Below, piece by piece: positions 33,560-45,356 of a DNA stretch of 64,000 bases. The DNA is from Amyelois transitella (taxonomy: Eukaryota; Arthropoda; Insecta; Lepidoptera; Pyralidae): contig NC_083508.1 in NCBI RefSeq assembly GCF_032362555.1, forward strand, positions 2,757,001 to 2,821,000, read 5' to 3'. Below the pieces are notes generated by a model that saw only the letters and a list, made by a program, of their open reading frames with translations, did no database searches and was not told the DNA's origin. Position numbers and translations under genes: made by a program. Positions within the stretch are counted from its first letter, which is position 1. The number at the start of each line of letters is the position of its first letter.

Positions 33560-35333
33560 ATGAATTTTCGTAAGTTTTAGGTGTCTATTGACGAATGGAT
33601 TATGATATGAATCATCTTTTAGAAGAAGGTGTATGCTTTATCTTGTATAAGACAAAAAAATCATTAAAAAAAATTGTCACATCACTCTTTCACATAACTT
33701 TTATTACTTTCCTCAATAACGCTACACTGACGACAAAGGAAATGTACGCAATAATTTAAATGTCCAAATTAAAATGGAGATCCCATGGTGGAAACAAAGG
33801 CAAGTGCTGTTAAAGTAAAGAATAGCCCTCGTAAAATGTTAAAAATCGTCGGCAAGACGATAATGACCTTCTATTCGTTCCATATCCGCTGTTTAGATAC
33901 GCAAAACGTCGCAGCACTTTTTTTTACAAAAAACCTCGGTCACTTGTAAGTCACAAAAGCAAGCGGGTGTCATCGCTGATTTTTTTTGACACGAATAAAA
34001 TTATTTTTATTAAAAACGTAAACCTAAAAAAATATGTCTTTCAAATAAAACGTTTGTTTACTGCAAGTGCCAATTTTAGATATTTTAGTTTTTTATGTTA
34101 TTTGTGTTCTTTTTCGTAAAAATTGAACGAATATAAAAATTAACAAAATATTAGGGCCTAATTCAAATACATATTATTTAGGAGTTCCTGGCCATATCGA
34201 TCATGACAGTTACATCGCAATGCCGAAACTGCTTAAAATAAACACGTTTATTCCATATTTATTATAAGCACAGAATTTTTGAAAACATTCGTTCAATTGA
34301 TTCATTCGATTAAAAAGCTATAACTGTCAATCGCGTTTGCCTATACCTTGCACTCAAGCACTTATTTTTGCAACTTTATTTCACGCCTGGGAAGGAGCAC
34401 GCACTTCCGAAATTGCGGTGCCCCATTTTACAACTTGGTTAACGAAAGACTTTGTTAATATTTATGCGTCGAAGGAAACTTCTTGTTTTGATGTTTATGA
34501 TGAGGAAATATGCCATGAGAATTGGATGTTGACGGGACACGTGGCTTGTACATGAAATGATAAATTTACTTAAAGAATGGATAGGTTCGACAAATCCTTT
34601 TCTTCTTTTTTAATCCTTTAATAAAATGACACTATAAAATGTGGTCAAACAATTTATTTTGTAAACTGTAAAGCAGGGATAAAAAGGGAAATAAACATTA
34701 TACTCGTATAACAATTTACTTAGATTTAAATGTACAAATAAAAAATAAATAAATAAGGACGAATCGAAGAAGTACTTCAAGTATTTCGAAAAAAACTCAA
34801 AGAATCTACCTAGTAGCTCGTAATTACTACATATGCTATACTCATGCTTTAATTAAGCTCCGTATCAAAAACTATAAAAACATCTTCAACCCAGCCATGT
34901 TTCATGCCTTTTTCCCTCTCGTTACGAAACAAAAAGCAACATTTTATCATACGTATCACAGAGCGAATGATTCTGCGAAATACCACAGTTAGCGGTGTAA
35001 ATATTTCTTCTACAAAGGAATATTTGCGGCGCATTGTTTCTCGTAAATAAAATGTTATTGGTTATATCAAGTATCTACGGCGTAATGCAGAATACCGTTC
35101 ACCTCCCTGCTTTAAATATTACCCAAGGGCATACTTCTACGTTAGGGCTTTTGTAAGCACATTGTAGTGAACATAATGTTGTATATTTTATAACGTACGA
35201 AGATGGAGATTCTATTTCAGCGTATTTATAACATGTCGTCGCTTTTAAGAGAAAAAAAAGATATTGGTTTAAGTTGATAGATTTGAAACATTTCGCCTTT
35301 GTGACATATTGATGCATCACGTCTTTTTCTCGA
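33560..35333. other. Intergenic DNA, unassigned
   Basis: A 72-codon frame at 34337-34555 (MPIPCTQALIFATLFHAWEG...) is the most protein-like piece but matches no family known to me and has no splice context. Confidence 0.35.
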
Positions 35334-35442
35334 AGAGTAGGTGGAGACTAATCTTTTTGTCACGATCACTGAATAGTATTTTTCGCTGCATACACACTAA
35401 TAACTCTCTTTATGCAAAGCTCCTCAGTTTAGGGTGCTCTGT
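35334..35442 (-). mobile_element. Short LINE-T fragment, strongly diverged
   Basis: Retains TCACGATCACTG and CTCTCTTTATGCAAAGCTC in family order with an insertion between them. Confidence 0.4.
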
Positions 35443-35556
35443 CAACATGATATTTCAACAGAAAGACCCCAATGTACTACTACAACTAGATGAATATTTT
35501 TTCAATCCTTGACTCTTGCGAAAACGACGAAAAAACTATGGATTACCACCTATTGT

Positions 35557-35585
35557 AAAATGTCAGGAACCACACGACACCAAGG
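35557..35585 (-). mobile_element. SINE-A head fragment
   Basis: Only CAGGAACCACACGACACC is recognisable. Confidence 0.35.
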
Positions 35586-36213
35586 TCAGGAGCACGTGGC
35601 ACCTGGTAGCAACTTTTTGGATATTTTGTACAATCGGATGCCGCCCGTGGGAAACAACTTTTCTTATTACCTACAAGAGCGAAATAAATGTTTATGCCTT
35701 AAAGTTCATTCTAAATTATTCTTATTCGCTACTTTACCTTTTTCCGGGTGAAAATTGTAACACTTTTTAATAATTCTTTGGAAAAGAACCAATTTTATTA
35801 ACAAAGCTAAATTTATTTAAGTACGTTTTTCTTTTTACAGTGTAGCTGTTAAATTTTTATTTCCAACCTTTTCATTTGACAGCAAAAAAAAAAACACAAA
35901 ATAATTCATAATCTATTATTTGAATGAAATGAAAAATGAAAAAAAAAAGATTTATTTTCCACAACATACCAATATATAAAATTAAATTTATATTGGGAGG
36001 TGGACTGGAGCCTAAACTAGGTTAGACCTGTATTTCAGGCCTCCAGGTCACCCACCCGTGGCAAGAGAGGTTTACATAATATATAACATATTGTGTTCGA
36101 GGTTTACAAAATGTGAATGTGAACGCAAGTATTATCTTAAATCCAATTACCTAACGTATTACTTAGGACTAGTACATAACTTGAAGAGTCAGGATACTAC
36201 TTAGTTAAACAAT

Positions 36214-39147
36214 TCAATTTAAAACAATAATAAACGATTCCGTCTCAGAGTAGTCTAAGGTAAGTAAATATTTTTCAATTATGGATTTACAAACATAATT
36301 CGAATTTGGATAAATATTAAATTTTGAGTTAATTTTGTTATATAAGTAAGGGGCTAGGAAAATTGAGTGTCGTCTAAAGAAAGCAGTGTTATGAGTGGGA
36401 GTTGTACATATTCTTCTTCCATTCCTCATGGGTATATTGGAGTCGAAGTGTAAACATCTGTGTTTGTTTAAAGTGATGCGTAAAATGAATAATTGTCGAA
36501 CCGTCATAACCTTGCAGTCTCGGTAAAGGTCACTTGTGGGATATCGATAAGGTTTCCTAGTCATAACTTTTAGTACAGATCTTTGCGCACGTTCTACCTT
36601 CAAGATTTTGGTTTTGCACGCTCCACCCCATGCGGGTATACAATAGTTGAGGATGGATTGTACAAGTGCATAATATACAGTTTTTAATAAAGTTGGTTTG
36701 AGTAAATTTCTTAATCTCTTGAATATCCAAATGAGTTTACGTGTTCGCGATGACAGTAGGTTTATGTGTGCATTCCATGTCAGAGTATTATCGATTTGGA
36801 CACCAAGGTATTTAATATCGTTTTCTTTTTGTAATTTAGTGCAGTCACATAAGGTTTGTGCATTTAAACAAGTATGTAATATTAAGTTATAATTATTCGG
36901 GGGTTGGGTTGTTTTAGAATTGGAAAATGTCATAAATTTAGATTTGGCAACATTTAAGGTAAGTAAGTTTTTATTTAACCATTGTGCTATTTCTCTGAGT
37001 CCTTTCTCAGCAACATGTCTTGCTTCAGCCCAAGAATCTCCCCGAAATATGACAGCAGTGTCGTCTGCGTACGAAAATATTTGTCCTTTATAAGGCTTGT
37101 ACTGACATAGTTCATTTATATATATCAGGAAGAGACTCGGGCCAAGAACACTTCCTTGGGGCACACCGCATGTAACTAGTAGAGGATTGCTTACCTGGTC
37201 TTTTATTTTGACTGATTGGGTTCTGTTAGATAAGTAACTCTCAAATAATTGGAGCGGTAGGCCACGTATTCCAACGGCTTCCATTTTTTGAAACAGAATC
37301 GTAGTAGAGACTGTGTCGAATGCCTTTGATAGGTCAAGGAAAGATCCGACACATTTTTTTTTCTGATCGACATTACTAACAATGAAATCTGTTAATTGTG
37401 TGACTGCATCTTCAGTTGATTTATTTGGCTGAAAACCAAATTGTGAATCCGACAGGATATTCTCTTGTTTTAGATATTTCACAAGACGTGAATTAAGTAA
37501 TTTTTCAAAAATTTTTGATAGAGCAGTCAGAACAGATATTGGGCGATAATTTTCGACGCAGTCTCTGCTACCGCTCTTATGGATGGGATGAATTATTGAG
37601 TGCTTAAGGCAGTCAGGAAAAATTCCCAAGGAAAGACAAAGATTAAATATATGTACCAAAATAGGGCTAATTGTACTCTTGATCATTTTTAGGAATGACG
37701 ATGGTATTCCATCCCATCCAGTAGCAGAATCATTTTTAAGATTAATTATAAGAGATTCAACTTCAGTGACGTCGGTTTCAAGTAAAGCTAATGATTTTAA
37801 GTGACAAGGACTACTAATTGAGCATCTAATATTAGAAGTATTGACTTTATTTTTGATGTTTTCAGCAAGTTTGGGGCCTATATTTACAAAATATTCATTT
37901 ACGGTATTGATTGGATTTGAGCTAGTGATGGATGTGGGTTTTAGAAGTTCTTCTGCAGGATTTTTGTTAGGAGTAGTATCTGTTATGGTTCTTATGGCCT
38001 TCCATGTTTGTTTTGGGGTTTTACATTTATCAATAAGTAATGTGTCATGTTTTGCTTTGAGTGATCTTAAAAGGTTGTTACAGTAATTCCTGTAACGGTT
38101 GTACGTAGTTTTAAGCACTTCGTTATTTGGATCAGCTTTGACTTTCATATGGAGAGTATCACGATGGGTAATACATCTAAGTAAACCAGTTGTTATCCAG
38201 GGTTTAATGATGAATTTCCTATTGGGGGTTTTACGAACTACTATATTTGAATCTAAGGCATCTTTTATATTGTTAATTAGAGTTTCAGTAGCCTGATTGG
38301 GGTCTTTCATATCAAAAATTTTTGACAGATCCATAGACTTGAGACAATTAGAAGCGTTTTCATAGTTGATAACTTTTTTATTTAATTGTACAGGTTTATT
38401 ATTTTTTGTCGATATTAGGTTTAAGAGTATTGGAAAGTGGTCAGTTATATATGTTTCTATGACAAATGTTTGTGATTGATGATTAGATTTTATGTTTATA
38501 TGATCAAGACAATTTAAATCGCGAGTTGGGAGAACATGTCCTGGAAGAAGGCCGTGTTCTGCTAGTAGGTTTAGATATGGATCACTTCTATTGTCAATAT
38601 TTGTGGGTTTGATGTCAATATTTATGTCCCCAATCACAAATATTGATTTGTAATCTCGAATAGACTTAAGATTTTCGTCTAGAGAGTTTAAGAATTTATC
38701 AATGTTTCGATATGACGGTGATCTGTACAAGCACAAAATAGCAATGTCAGTTGTTTTAACTAGTAGACAATTAGCTTCATTAAATTTTGGTTCTAAGACA
38801 GTGTGACAAATGTTTTTGTGGATGTAAACGACTACACCGTCATTTTGATTTCGACAGATTGAAGAATAATAAAGTTTGTAGTTATCTATTTGGGGGGGAT
38901 TTTTGGATTCGGAGAGCCAACATTCCGTGAAAATAAGTATATCGCTGTCAAAGTTGAGACGTTTTGTAAAGGTTAAGAAGTGATCTAAGTTACGGTATAT
39001 GCTTCTGATATTGTGTGTCAAAATTTTTAAGCTTTGCTTAGGATCAATTAATGCTTTTAGACATCTTTCTGGTTCAATCAGAGCGGCCTCTGTGTCCCCT
39101 GCCGAGTCCAAGTTGGTTTGTAAGTTTATTATATCGTTGTTATCCAC
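36214..39147 (-). CDS. LINE ORF2: apurinic-type endonuclease plus reverse transcriptase, 977 codons
   Basis: No stop or frameshift across the frame. Residues about 38-235 are the endonuclease (LTHNIRS, FTECWL, VIGDINIDI, TDHFPI). The reverse transcriptase runs from about 450 to 740: NYRPISVL, FGFQPNKSTEDAV, DLSKAFDTV, GVPQGSVLGP and the catalytic YADD in FSYADDTAV. A C-terminal region of about 200 residues follows. The frame opens after a TAA near 39190 and has no ATG before the endonuclease; the quoted boundary is a GTG. Translation by re-initiation from an upstream short frame that ends at 39140, or loss of the ATG, are both possible. An undamaged frame suggests recent insertion. It reads antisense to the nearby carboxypeptidase. 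Confidence 0.9.
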   Translation of the reverse strand: MDNNDIINLQTNLDSAGDTEAALIEPERCLKALIDPKQSLKILTHNIRSIYRNLDHFLTFTKRLNFDSDILIFTECWLSESKNPPQIDNYKLYYSSICRNQNDGVVVYIHKNICHTVLEPKFNEANCLLVKTTDIAILCLYRSPSYRNIDKFLNSLDENLKSIRDYKSIFVIGDINIDIKPTNIDNRSDPYLNLLAEHGLLPGHVLPTRDLNCLDHINIKSNHQSQTFVIETYITDHFPILLNLISTKNNKPVQLNKKVINYENASNCLKSMDLSKIFDMKDPNQATETLINNIKDALDSNIVVRKTPNRKFIIKPWITTGLLRCITHRDTLHMKVKADPNNEVLKTTYNRYRNYCNNLLRSLKAKHDTLLIDKCKTPKQTWKAIRTITDTTPNKNPAEELLKPTSITSSNPINTVNEYFVNIGPKLAENIKNKVNTSNIRCSISSPCHLKSLALLETDVTEVESLIINLKNDSATGWDGIPSSFLKMIKSTISPILVHIFNLCLSLGIFPDCLKHSIIHPIHKSGSRDCVENYRPISVLTALSKIFEKLLNSRLVKYLKQENILSDSQFGFQPNKSTEDAVTQLTDFIVSNVDQKKKCVGSFLDLSKAFDTVSTTILFQKMEAVGIRGLPLQLFESYLSNRTQSVKIKDQVSNPLLVTCGVPQGSVLGPSLFLIYINELCQYKPYKGQIFSYADDTAVIFRGDSWAEARHVAEKGLREIAQWLNKNLLTLNVAKSKFMTFSNSKTTQPPNNYNLILHTCLNAQTLCDCTKLQKENDIKYLGVQIDNTLTWNAHINLLSSRTRKLIWIFKRLRNLLKPTLLKTVYYALVQSILNYCIPAWGGACKTKILKVERAQRSVLKVMTRKPYRYPTSDLYRDCKVMTVRQLFILRITLNKHRCLHFDSNIPMRNGRRICTTPTHNTAFFRRHSIFLAPYLYNKINSKFNIYPNSNYVCKSIIEKYLLTLDYSETESFIIVLN

Positions 39148-39418
39148 TGTAAAAGTTAAAGAGTGGGGGAATAGTAAGAAGAACTGAACTTATGCTTGAT
39201 GACTCAGTCATAGGAGTATTGACGTTTTTTTGACAAGATTGATATGAGATAAACGGAATCTGAGATAATGTTAAACTGCTGTATTTAGGAGTAAGGACCT
39301 GACAATTAAAAATACCTAAAGTAATACAAGAAATGTATCCATAGACATGCAACTTAAAATATTTCATGTAGATAATATGAAGAAGAATGCGTACCTGAGC
39401 ATAAGTAACTAAAACTAG

Positions 39419-40318
39419 TCATTTATTTAACAATCTATTAATATCGCCTTCGCCGTCCAGCCGGATAGCTCTTGAGCCTTCTTCCTTCCGCATGTAAACT
39501 TGTCCATGGGAGGTCCAACAGAACTTGAAATTATTTTCGCTGGCAAATTTCCGTGCAAGGGCGTAAGTTCTTTTGGTGCGAGCTGTTAGGCTTTCTGAAA
39601 TGTAGACGGGCTGACTTGGCCCGCTGACTTTGATTTTGTCAGAAGTCAGGTTGGATTTATTGGATGACCTGAATTTTTTCACCGCATTAAGAACTGTGTC
39701 CTTCCTCAGCACCGAGCAGAAGTCCACAACAATTGGCATTTTGGCCGAGGTCTTCGAGGGATAACGAAAGATATCTTTTATGTCGTGATCAGTGACGGTA
39801 GTGTTGGTTGCGGAAGCGATGTTCTTTACTATGTGTATTAAATCCTCTTTCGTTTCAGGTTTTACGCTCGGAATATTCCTTATCTCAATGCTAGTGTTGC
39901 GAGCCGCCCGTTCGAGCTGGTCTACTCTACTTTCTAGCTCGCTTACGTGAATCAGTGCCTCATCTCTTTCTTGTTCACTCTTATCCAGTCTGCTCTTAAT
40001 TTCTTCATATTTTTCTGACATGAATTCCATGGCTTTTTGAATATCTCTATTTTGTTGTTTGATTTCCTCTATGGATGTTTGTAGAGCAGAAAACTTATTG
40101 TTTTGTTCATTCACAGAGGATATCATTTTCCTGACATCCAGCATCACCGTTTTAAAGTCTTCTTCATATAAATCACCCCGCTTTCTTTTATTATCTAATC
40201 TGGTCGAGATAGTACACAATGGAGTATTGCCACTATGAAAGTGCGTGTCAGATAAGTCCGGTGCTGAGCCACTGTGTGCTGAACAACTTGCGACACGTCC
40301 ACCTCGAACTGATTCCAC
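39419..40318 (-). CDS. LINE ORF1: coiled-coil nucleic-acid-binding protein, start codon missing
   Basis: About 300 codons are open to a stop. Residues 1-50 are basic and Ser-rich, 60-140 are a heptad-rich coiled coil, and about 140-300 form a compact domain of the type found in many insect LINE ORF1 proteins (often labelled Baculo_FP C-terminal by domain databases). The open frame begins after a TAA four codons before a GTG; the first in-frame ATG is codon 59, inside the start of the coiled coil. This copy therefore probably lost its true start by 5' truncation. The product would coat the element RNA during retrotransposition. Confidence 0.8.
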   Translation of the reverse strand: MESVRGGRVASCSAHSGSAPDLSDTHFHSGNTPLCTISTRLDNKRKRGDLYEEDFKTVMLDVRKMISSVNEQNNKFSALQTSIEEIKQQNRDIQKAMEFMSEKYEEIKSRLDKSEQERDEALIHVSELESRVDQLERAARNTSIEIRNIPSVKPETKEDLIHIVKNIASATNTTVTDHDIKDIFRYPSKTSAKMPIVVDFCSVLRKDTVLNAVKKFRSSNKSNLTSDKIKVSGPSQPVYISESLTARTKRTYALARKFASENNFKFCWTSHGQVYMRKEEGSRAIRLDGEGDINRLLNK

Positions 40319-40574
40319 GGGCGAAGAGCCTTATTATTTTACCTAGTTAAGATTTCTGGAGTAATATTAATTCATTTTATAAAGTTATTTCATATAAGTA
40401 CCTAACTATTACACTTAATTCTTTTAACCTTTGTCATTGAGTTAATCATTGTAATGGCTACTGGTTTATTTTAGATTCTCGATGAAAACCTCATAAGTTA
40501 AGCTTAGCTGTAGAAACAAGGTATACTTGTGTTTTTAAATGCATAATTTCATCATGTTTAGTACACTAGAGTAG

Positions 40575-40651
40575 TGCCGTGTGGTTCCCGTTTCCGTCAC
40601 TGTTTGCTGTCTACCCCGCAAAGGATATAGACGTGATTATATGTATGTATT
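40575..40651 (+). mobile_element. SINE-A, internally deleted
   Basis: Head GTGCCGTGTGGTTCCCG joined to tail CTGTCTACCCCGCAAAGG; about 180 bp of the centre are missing. Confidence 0.75.
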
Positions 40652-41019
40652 TATATATGTAAATTATATTCTATTCTAAACAGAACAAAAACATATTTTA
40701 TTAATGAAACATTTCTACGTAGAAGTACTTAAACACTCATATTCTTGTTAAACATCATCAAATGTAATTTCACATTGAAATACTGAACAAATCCCCAACT
40801 CACGAATAAACTCTTACCGTAGCATTGTCGTAATTATACACGTAAAGTACTTATTTAATGGAGTTCTCAGTAAGTAATAAACGAGAAGTTTCCTGGAACA
40901 TATTAAAACTGCAAGAAAGCTTTTGCAGTCAGTCGAATTGACGAACTCCATAATGATCTAAGTTCATTTAGTTTCGTTTCAACTTGGTTGACCGTTGTGG
41001 CAATTCGTGCACGGTTTTA

Positions 41020-41243
41020 CAAACATATGTACGTAAATTCACGTCTATAGTTCTTATGAGGTAGACAGAACCAACAGTCTAGAAGAAGCTGGTTGGCAAT
41101 GATAGATTTGAGCTTCAAATAGTGACAGGTTGCAAGCCCATCGCTTAAAAGAAGAATCCCAAATTTATTAGCCTTTCCCTTAGTCACTTTATATGACATC
41201 CACGGGAAAGAAGACGAAGGACCTATTCACCGAAACCACACGG
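41020..41243 (-). mobile_element. SINE-A, diverged
   Basis: Tail region GTCTATAGTTCTTATGAGG and body recognisable; head reduced to GAAACCACACGG. Confidence 0.75.
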
Positions 41244-41544
41244 TAAAATAATCAATTCAGCAACTTGCTATTCGAAACTAAAATCAACTAATCCAGTTTC
41301 CATTAAAAATTCTCTATGCCGAATACATTCCAAGGTTCGCTCGCGAGCGAAGCGGTGTCGGCGAACTAATCTAACTTTTGTTTGCAAAGTGGCTCTCGAC
41401 CCGCGACTCCGCTTCATAAAGAGAATTCAATTAAATGTTCCCACTAAATAAAGACAGTCTGCAATAGTGAAATGTTAGACTTGACAATTTCGCACATCTG
41501 CTATTGGAATGTATGTTTAAACTTTTGCGATGAATTTTATAGAA

Positions 41545-41838
41545 ACTAAGGCGCTACGAGCATCGCACCAGGCAAGTACGGCACTCGTACATTAGTTTAA
41601 ATACTTACCGATGCTCTTACGGTGAGGGAAAACATCGAGAGGAAACGTGCACATTTAGGCAACTGAATGTGTAACCATGAACGATCAAATACGTTGTTTT
41701 CTCCTGCAAAGGTTGCGGAGGTCAGATGGGAGTCGCTTCATGCAAAAATCTGACTTAACCAATTCAGGAACCATGGTCAAACGCATACCCCGGGCTCCCC
41801 AGAGTGGTGAGGATGCAACCGGGCCTAAAGCTAAAGGA
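41545..41838 (+). repeat. Repeat D, longest copy
   Basis: Markers: GGTGAGGGAAAACATCGAGA, AAGGTTGCGGAGGTCAG, GAGTGGTGAGGATGCAACC. No coherent protein frame remains; it may be a LINE 3' region or a non-autonomous element. Confidence 0.6.
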
Positions 41839-42673
41839 AGAATAAATATGATACTTGTAGCGTTTTCGTTTCTAAAGCAAAGAATTTAAGTGTATGCTCG
41901 CATCTACACAAGCACATTATTGAAGTATAAAGGGTCACCTTTAAACTTAGGTATCTCCATTTAGTCGAAAGGCAAACCATTAACCCTTCTAGTAATGCGA
42001 TTCGAAAGACATAATTATAAAAGTTAATCCCATCTTGCCTCAGTGACTCATTCCTTCACGAAATTTTCCAGCGAATAAGTCAGCATTCAAATTGTTGTGC
42101 TTATGTGCTGAGAATCATTCTACCTACATGACATCCAGATACTCCATTACTTCGATCTTTTTACTTCAACACATTATACGTTTCTTGTCTAAATAAATGC
42201 TGTAACTCCGCCAAAACTTGCCAAACTACAATTCCTTCAAGAAACAAGTAAGCAACAACACTTTTTCACGACATTTCATGAAAGCCTCTTACGATCGTGT
42301 TCAGCCTACATATCGTTCAGTAAATGAAGTGTATCTGAGTACTGGCTTTGACACTTCGGCGCTGTTAATGGCCCTTTGTCGAACGGATTTGACGCAGGCT
42401 CAAATGCTAGCCTGCCACGTGATTAATAGCAGTTCTACTTTTTTGTTTTAGTAGATGAAGGAATAGTTTCATATGTCAAGTACATGTGAAAGTATTAAGT
42501 TTAAGTTTAGAGGTTATTGATATATTATAGATTTGCTTAATTACTCAACAAACCTAGGTCCACTAAAATGTTGACAAGGGTAAATGAATGAATGAATGTA
42601 GTAAACACATATAGTATTTTTCATGAGAAACTCATAGTCAATTTACATAGATATGTAAACTCTTTATTGCGAC

Positions 42674-42789
42674 TCTTATCTCTCTATCTTAAAGTCAAAT
42701 AGCTGAACGTGGCTTATCAGTCTTTTCAAGACTGTTGGCTCTGTCTACCTCGCAAGGGATATAGACGTGATTATATGTATGTATGTATG
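42674..42789 (+). mobile_element. SINE-A, 5'-truncated, with target duplication
   Basis: TTATTGCGAC at 42664-42673 and 42790-42799. The tail has four TATG units, so this copy is young. Confidence 0.9.
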
Positions 42790-43007
42790 TTATTGCGACA
42801 AAAGAAAGAAAACATAAATAATCCGGTTATGAGTTAATTGAGTTATAATAGCGGACCTATCATACATAGGTATATTAATAAGTAAAATATTGGAACAAAT
42901 TACACAGAAGATATAAAATATAGGTATGTTGTTTAAATTATAGCGTTGATATCAAAAGCACTATTTTGCCTCTTCCATATTCATTAATTTTTTATACCTA
43001 CCTATAT

Positions 43008-43230
43008 ACATACATATAATCACTTATATATATGGGGTAGACCCTTATGAGGTAGGCAGAGACAAGAGTCTTGTAAAGACTGAAAGGCCACGTTCAGCTG
43101 TTTGGTTTAATGAAAAATTTACATTCAACAAGAGACAGGTTCCTAGCCCATTCATCTAAAAGAAGACTTCCGAGTTTATAAGCCTATGCCTTAGTCGCAT
43201 TTTACGACATCTACGGGAAAGATATCTTTT
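43008..43230 (-). mobile_element. SINE-A, lacking the head
   Basis: Tail stem-loop is disturbed (an extra GGGGTAGACCC), body is well preserved to ACGACATCTACGGGAAAG. Confidence 0.72.
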
Positions 43231-44522
43231 ATATCTCTAGGCTCTTAATTTTGACAGTACGAGTATTCTACAAATAAATTTGATTATAAATTACTTGCAA
43301 ATAAATTTAATAAATTAGTAACATATTCTCACTCAATTTACTTCAAAATGTACGAGATAATATTGAAAACTAAATGTTACGAGTAATTGAAAACTTATCA
43401 GTATGTTATCGTGTGAACAAAACTAGTTTGAACTCCAATATTAGTACTAATTTAACTTTGTTACTGTGTGGCTAACTTCGTGTCGTTCATGCTTACATTA
43501 TAATAGTTTTCCTTTAGTTACATTGTATAAATATGGATTAAATTTAATATATTGATATAAAATATTGGTAAGATAGAATTTATACCATTTTTCATCTCCA
43601 AAAGAAACTTACTTTTTATTAAAATTTGGGAATCGATTTTTCCATATAAGTAATAGACAATCGTCTTGCTTTCTTTTAACTTGACCCTTTGACACTCATT
43701 GTTTTTATTTTAATTTCATCATGTTTTTTTTGTTTTATTTCATGCTTTTTTAAGGTATAGGTAATGTTATAAATTCGGAACACGAAAATTCCGCCCGCAA
43801 TATTTATTTTTATTTTCGTTAACATTATCAAATAAGTTATTACAAGTTCTCGGAATTCACTCAACACCGTTCGGGCTTTATTAATTTACCATTTTCAGCA
43901 GAAAGGTATAAACTAGATTCTATTACTTTTGAATTTTCGTTCTAATGTTAAAAACCTAATCGGTTAATTAAATTTGACGCTGAGATCTTTTTCAAATTTA
44001 ATTTTGCTTGTATGTATGTCTGCATGTACTAACATTGACCGACCGTCTATGGTATTCATTGAGTTTTAATCGCTATGAGAATCGCTATGACAGAGTCGCA
44101 CACATGTTACTTAAACAATTCAAGTTGAAGAACGTTATCAAGATGGCAGAGTTTGTCAACTATACAAGTTGTTATCAGCTCGTGATGTATGTTTTCAGTT
44201 CACGTTACGAGCTCAGCGACAAAGACAAAGGATATTGTGAAGACTCCTTTTGTTCCCTTTTTCTTAACAAACTTTAAGAGGAAATGAAAAGTCTCGAAAA
44301 AAGAATCGCGGCTCTAAATCTTTGTTAGTCTGTTGTTTTGTGGAAACCACAAGGAAAGATTTTATTTGGTTGTGTTAATTAATATAAATTTTAAAATGAA
44401 AGTGAAAAAATTTGATAGACTTCATTAAAATTATTTTAGGTTATCTCCTAAAAACCGTTCGGATTGAAAGATTTTACAAATCTACAAAGTACGTATTCAC
44501 ATTTGAAACGCACAAATTATAA
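43231..44522. other. Intergenic DNA, nothing recognised
   Basis: An 89-codon frame at 44008-44277 has no motif I know. Confidence 0.4.
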
Positions 44523-44545
44523 TCTCTCTCTCTCTCTCTCTCTCT
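44523..44545. repeat. (TC)n microsatellite
   Basis: Eleven and a half uninterrupted TC units. Confidence 0.9.
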
Positions 44546-44659
44546 GTCTTTAACCTTATAGAAAGTTTGCCTTTAAAGTTGCAAGTTGTTTAAATGTGCC
44601 GGTTTCATCATGATATTTTCCCTCACTATAAAAACATCGGTTGGAATCAAACAAGTTTT

Positions 44660-44790
44660 CAAAAGCATTTTATACCTTTTTTTGACGTCAACCAATGTTG
44701 TGAAACCAAAAGATTTCACAATTATTAAGCGATATGAAAGTATCGTACATATAATAATGAATAAAAATTTTGAAAAACCTTAAAAAAGTG
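44660..44790 (+). repeat. Repeat C, 3' half
   Basis: Shares ATGTTGTGAAACCAAAAGAT and ACAATTATTAAG with the copy at 45526. Confidence 0.5.
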
Positions 44791-45137
44791 TCATTGGTAT
44801 TTCGATAGGATTTGAACCTCCTGATCGCCCTCTTTTATCCAGACATTTTAACCGTTCGGCCGCCGACGACGCTCGTAAGGAAAAATACAACAACAAAACT
44901 TTAATAAAGTATAAACCTATCTACGTTTTCATAAGGGCGTTTTCACACCCCGTTCAGTACCACTAACGTAAACGAATATGAACCGGGAACACACAATTTG
45001 TAGTTGCCAAGTCTCCATAAAACTCGATGAGGGCAACACTGTCGTCCGTTCCTGCCTTGTAATCAAGGAGAGTGTGTCTGACAATGGACAGTATAGTAGT
45101 AACCGATATATAACTAATATAAGCTTTGTTCACAATG

Positions 45138-45283
45138 GTGAGATTAAACGGGAAGAAAGAGCCAATAGTTTTGATAATATTCGAAGGCTAAGTTCAGCTA
45201 GATTAATGATGGAATTGTTAATCAAATAGTGATAGTTGAATCTCGATTCTATCATTTAGCCAAACAGCTAAACGTCGCCTATC
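45138..45283. mobile_element. SINE-A pieces in inverted orientation
   Basis: A minus-strand part (to 45232) meets a plus-strand part (45233-45283); both contain the ATTCTATCATT / AATGATGGAAT and GCTAAAC / GTTCAGC segments. Confidence 0.6.
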
Positions 45284-45356
45284 AAATACAAATCCAATTC
45301 AAAATTTTTATTCATTATAATTATGAAGCGATATGAAGTTTCCTATGATACTTCAT

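Larger units (their letters stand above)
35922..40331 (-). mobile_element. Non-LTR retrotransposon (LINE), near full length, slightly 5'-truncated
   Basis: The element runs from just upstream of ORF1 to a 3' end made of T-runs separated by CA (TTTTCA-like units) instead of poly(A). An 8-bp direct repeat TATTATTT flanks it at 35914-35921 and 40332-40339; being AT-rich, this target duplication is suggestive only. It holds an ORF1 with coiled coil, a 271-nt spacer and an uninterrupted ORF2, then about 290 nt of 3' UTR. The reverse transcriptase places it in the broad Jockey/CR1-like group; I do not assign a named family. Confidence 0.88.
40652..42663. other. Intergenic DNA between LINE and SINE copies
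   Basis: Holds one SINE-A copy and one repeat D copy. A CGCTCGCGAGCGAAGCGG palindrome-like motif is present near 41339. Nothing recognisable at 41839-42663. Confidence 0.4.

Noticed and set aside
34337..34555. 72-codon plus-strand frame as a gene
   Set aside because: No known motif, no splice or promoter support, and length within chance expectation.
39419..40318. A captured baculovirus-like gene
   Set aside because: The domain resemblance is common in insect LINE ORF1 proteins and the frame lies directly before a LINE ORF2 in the same orientation.
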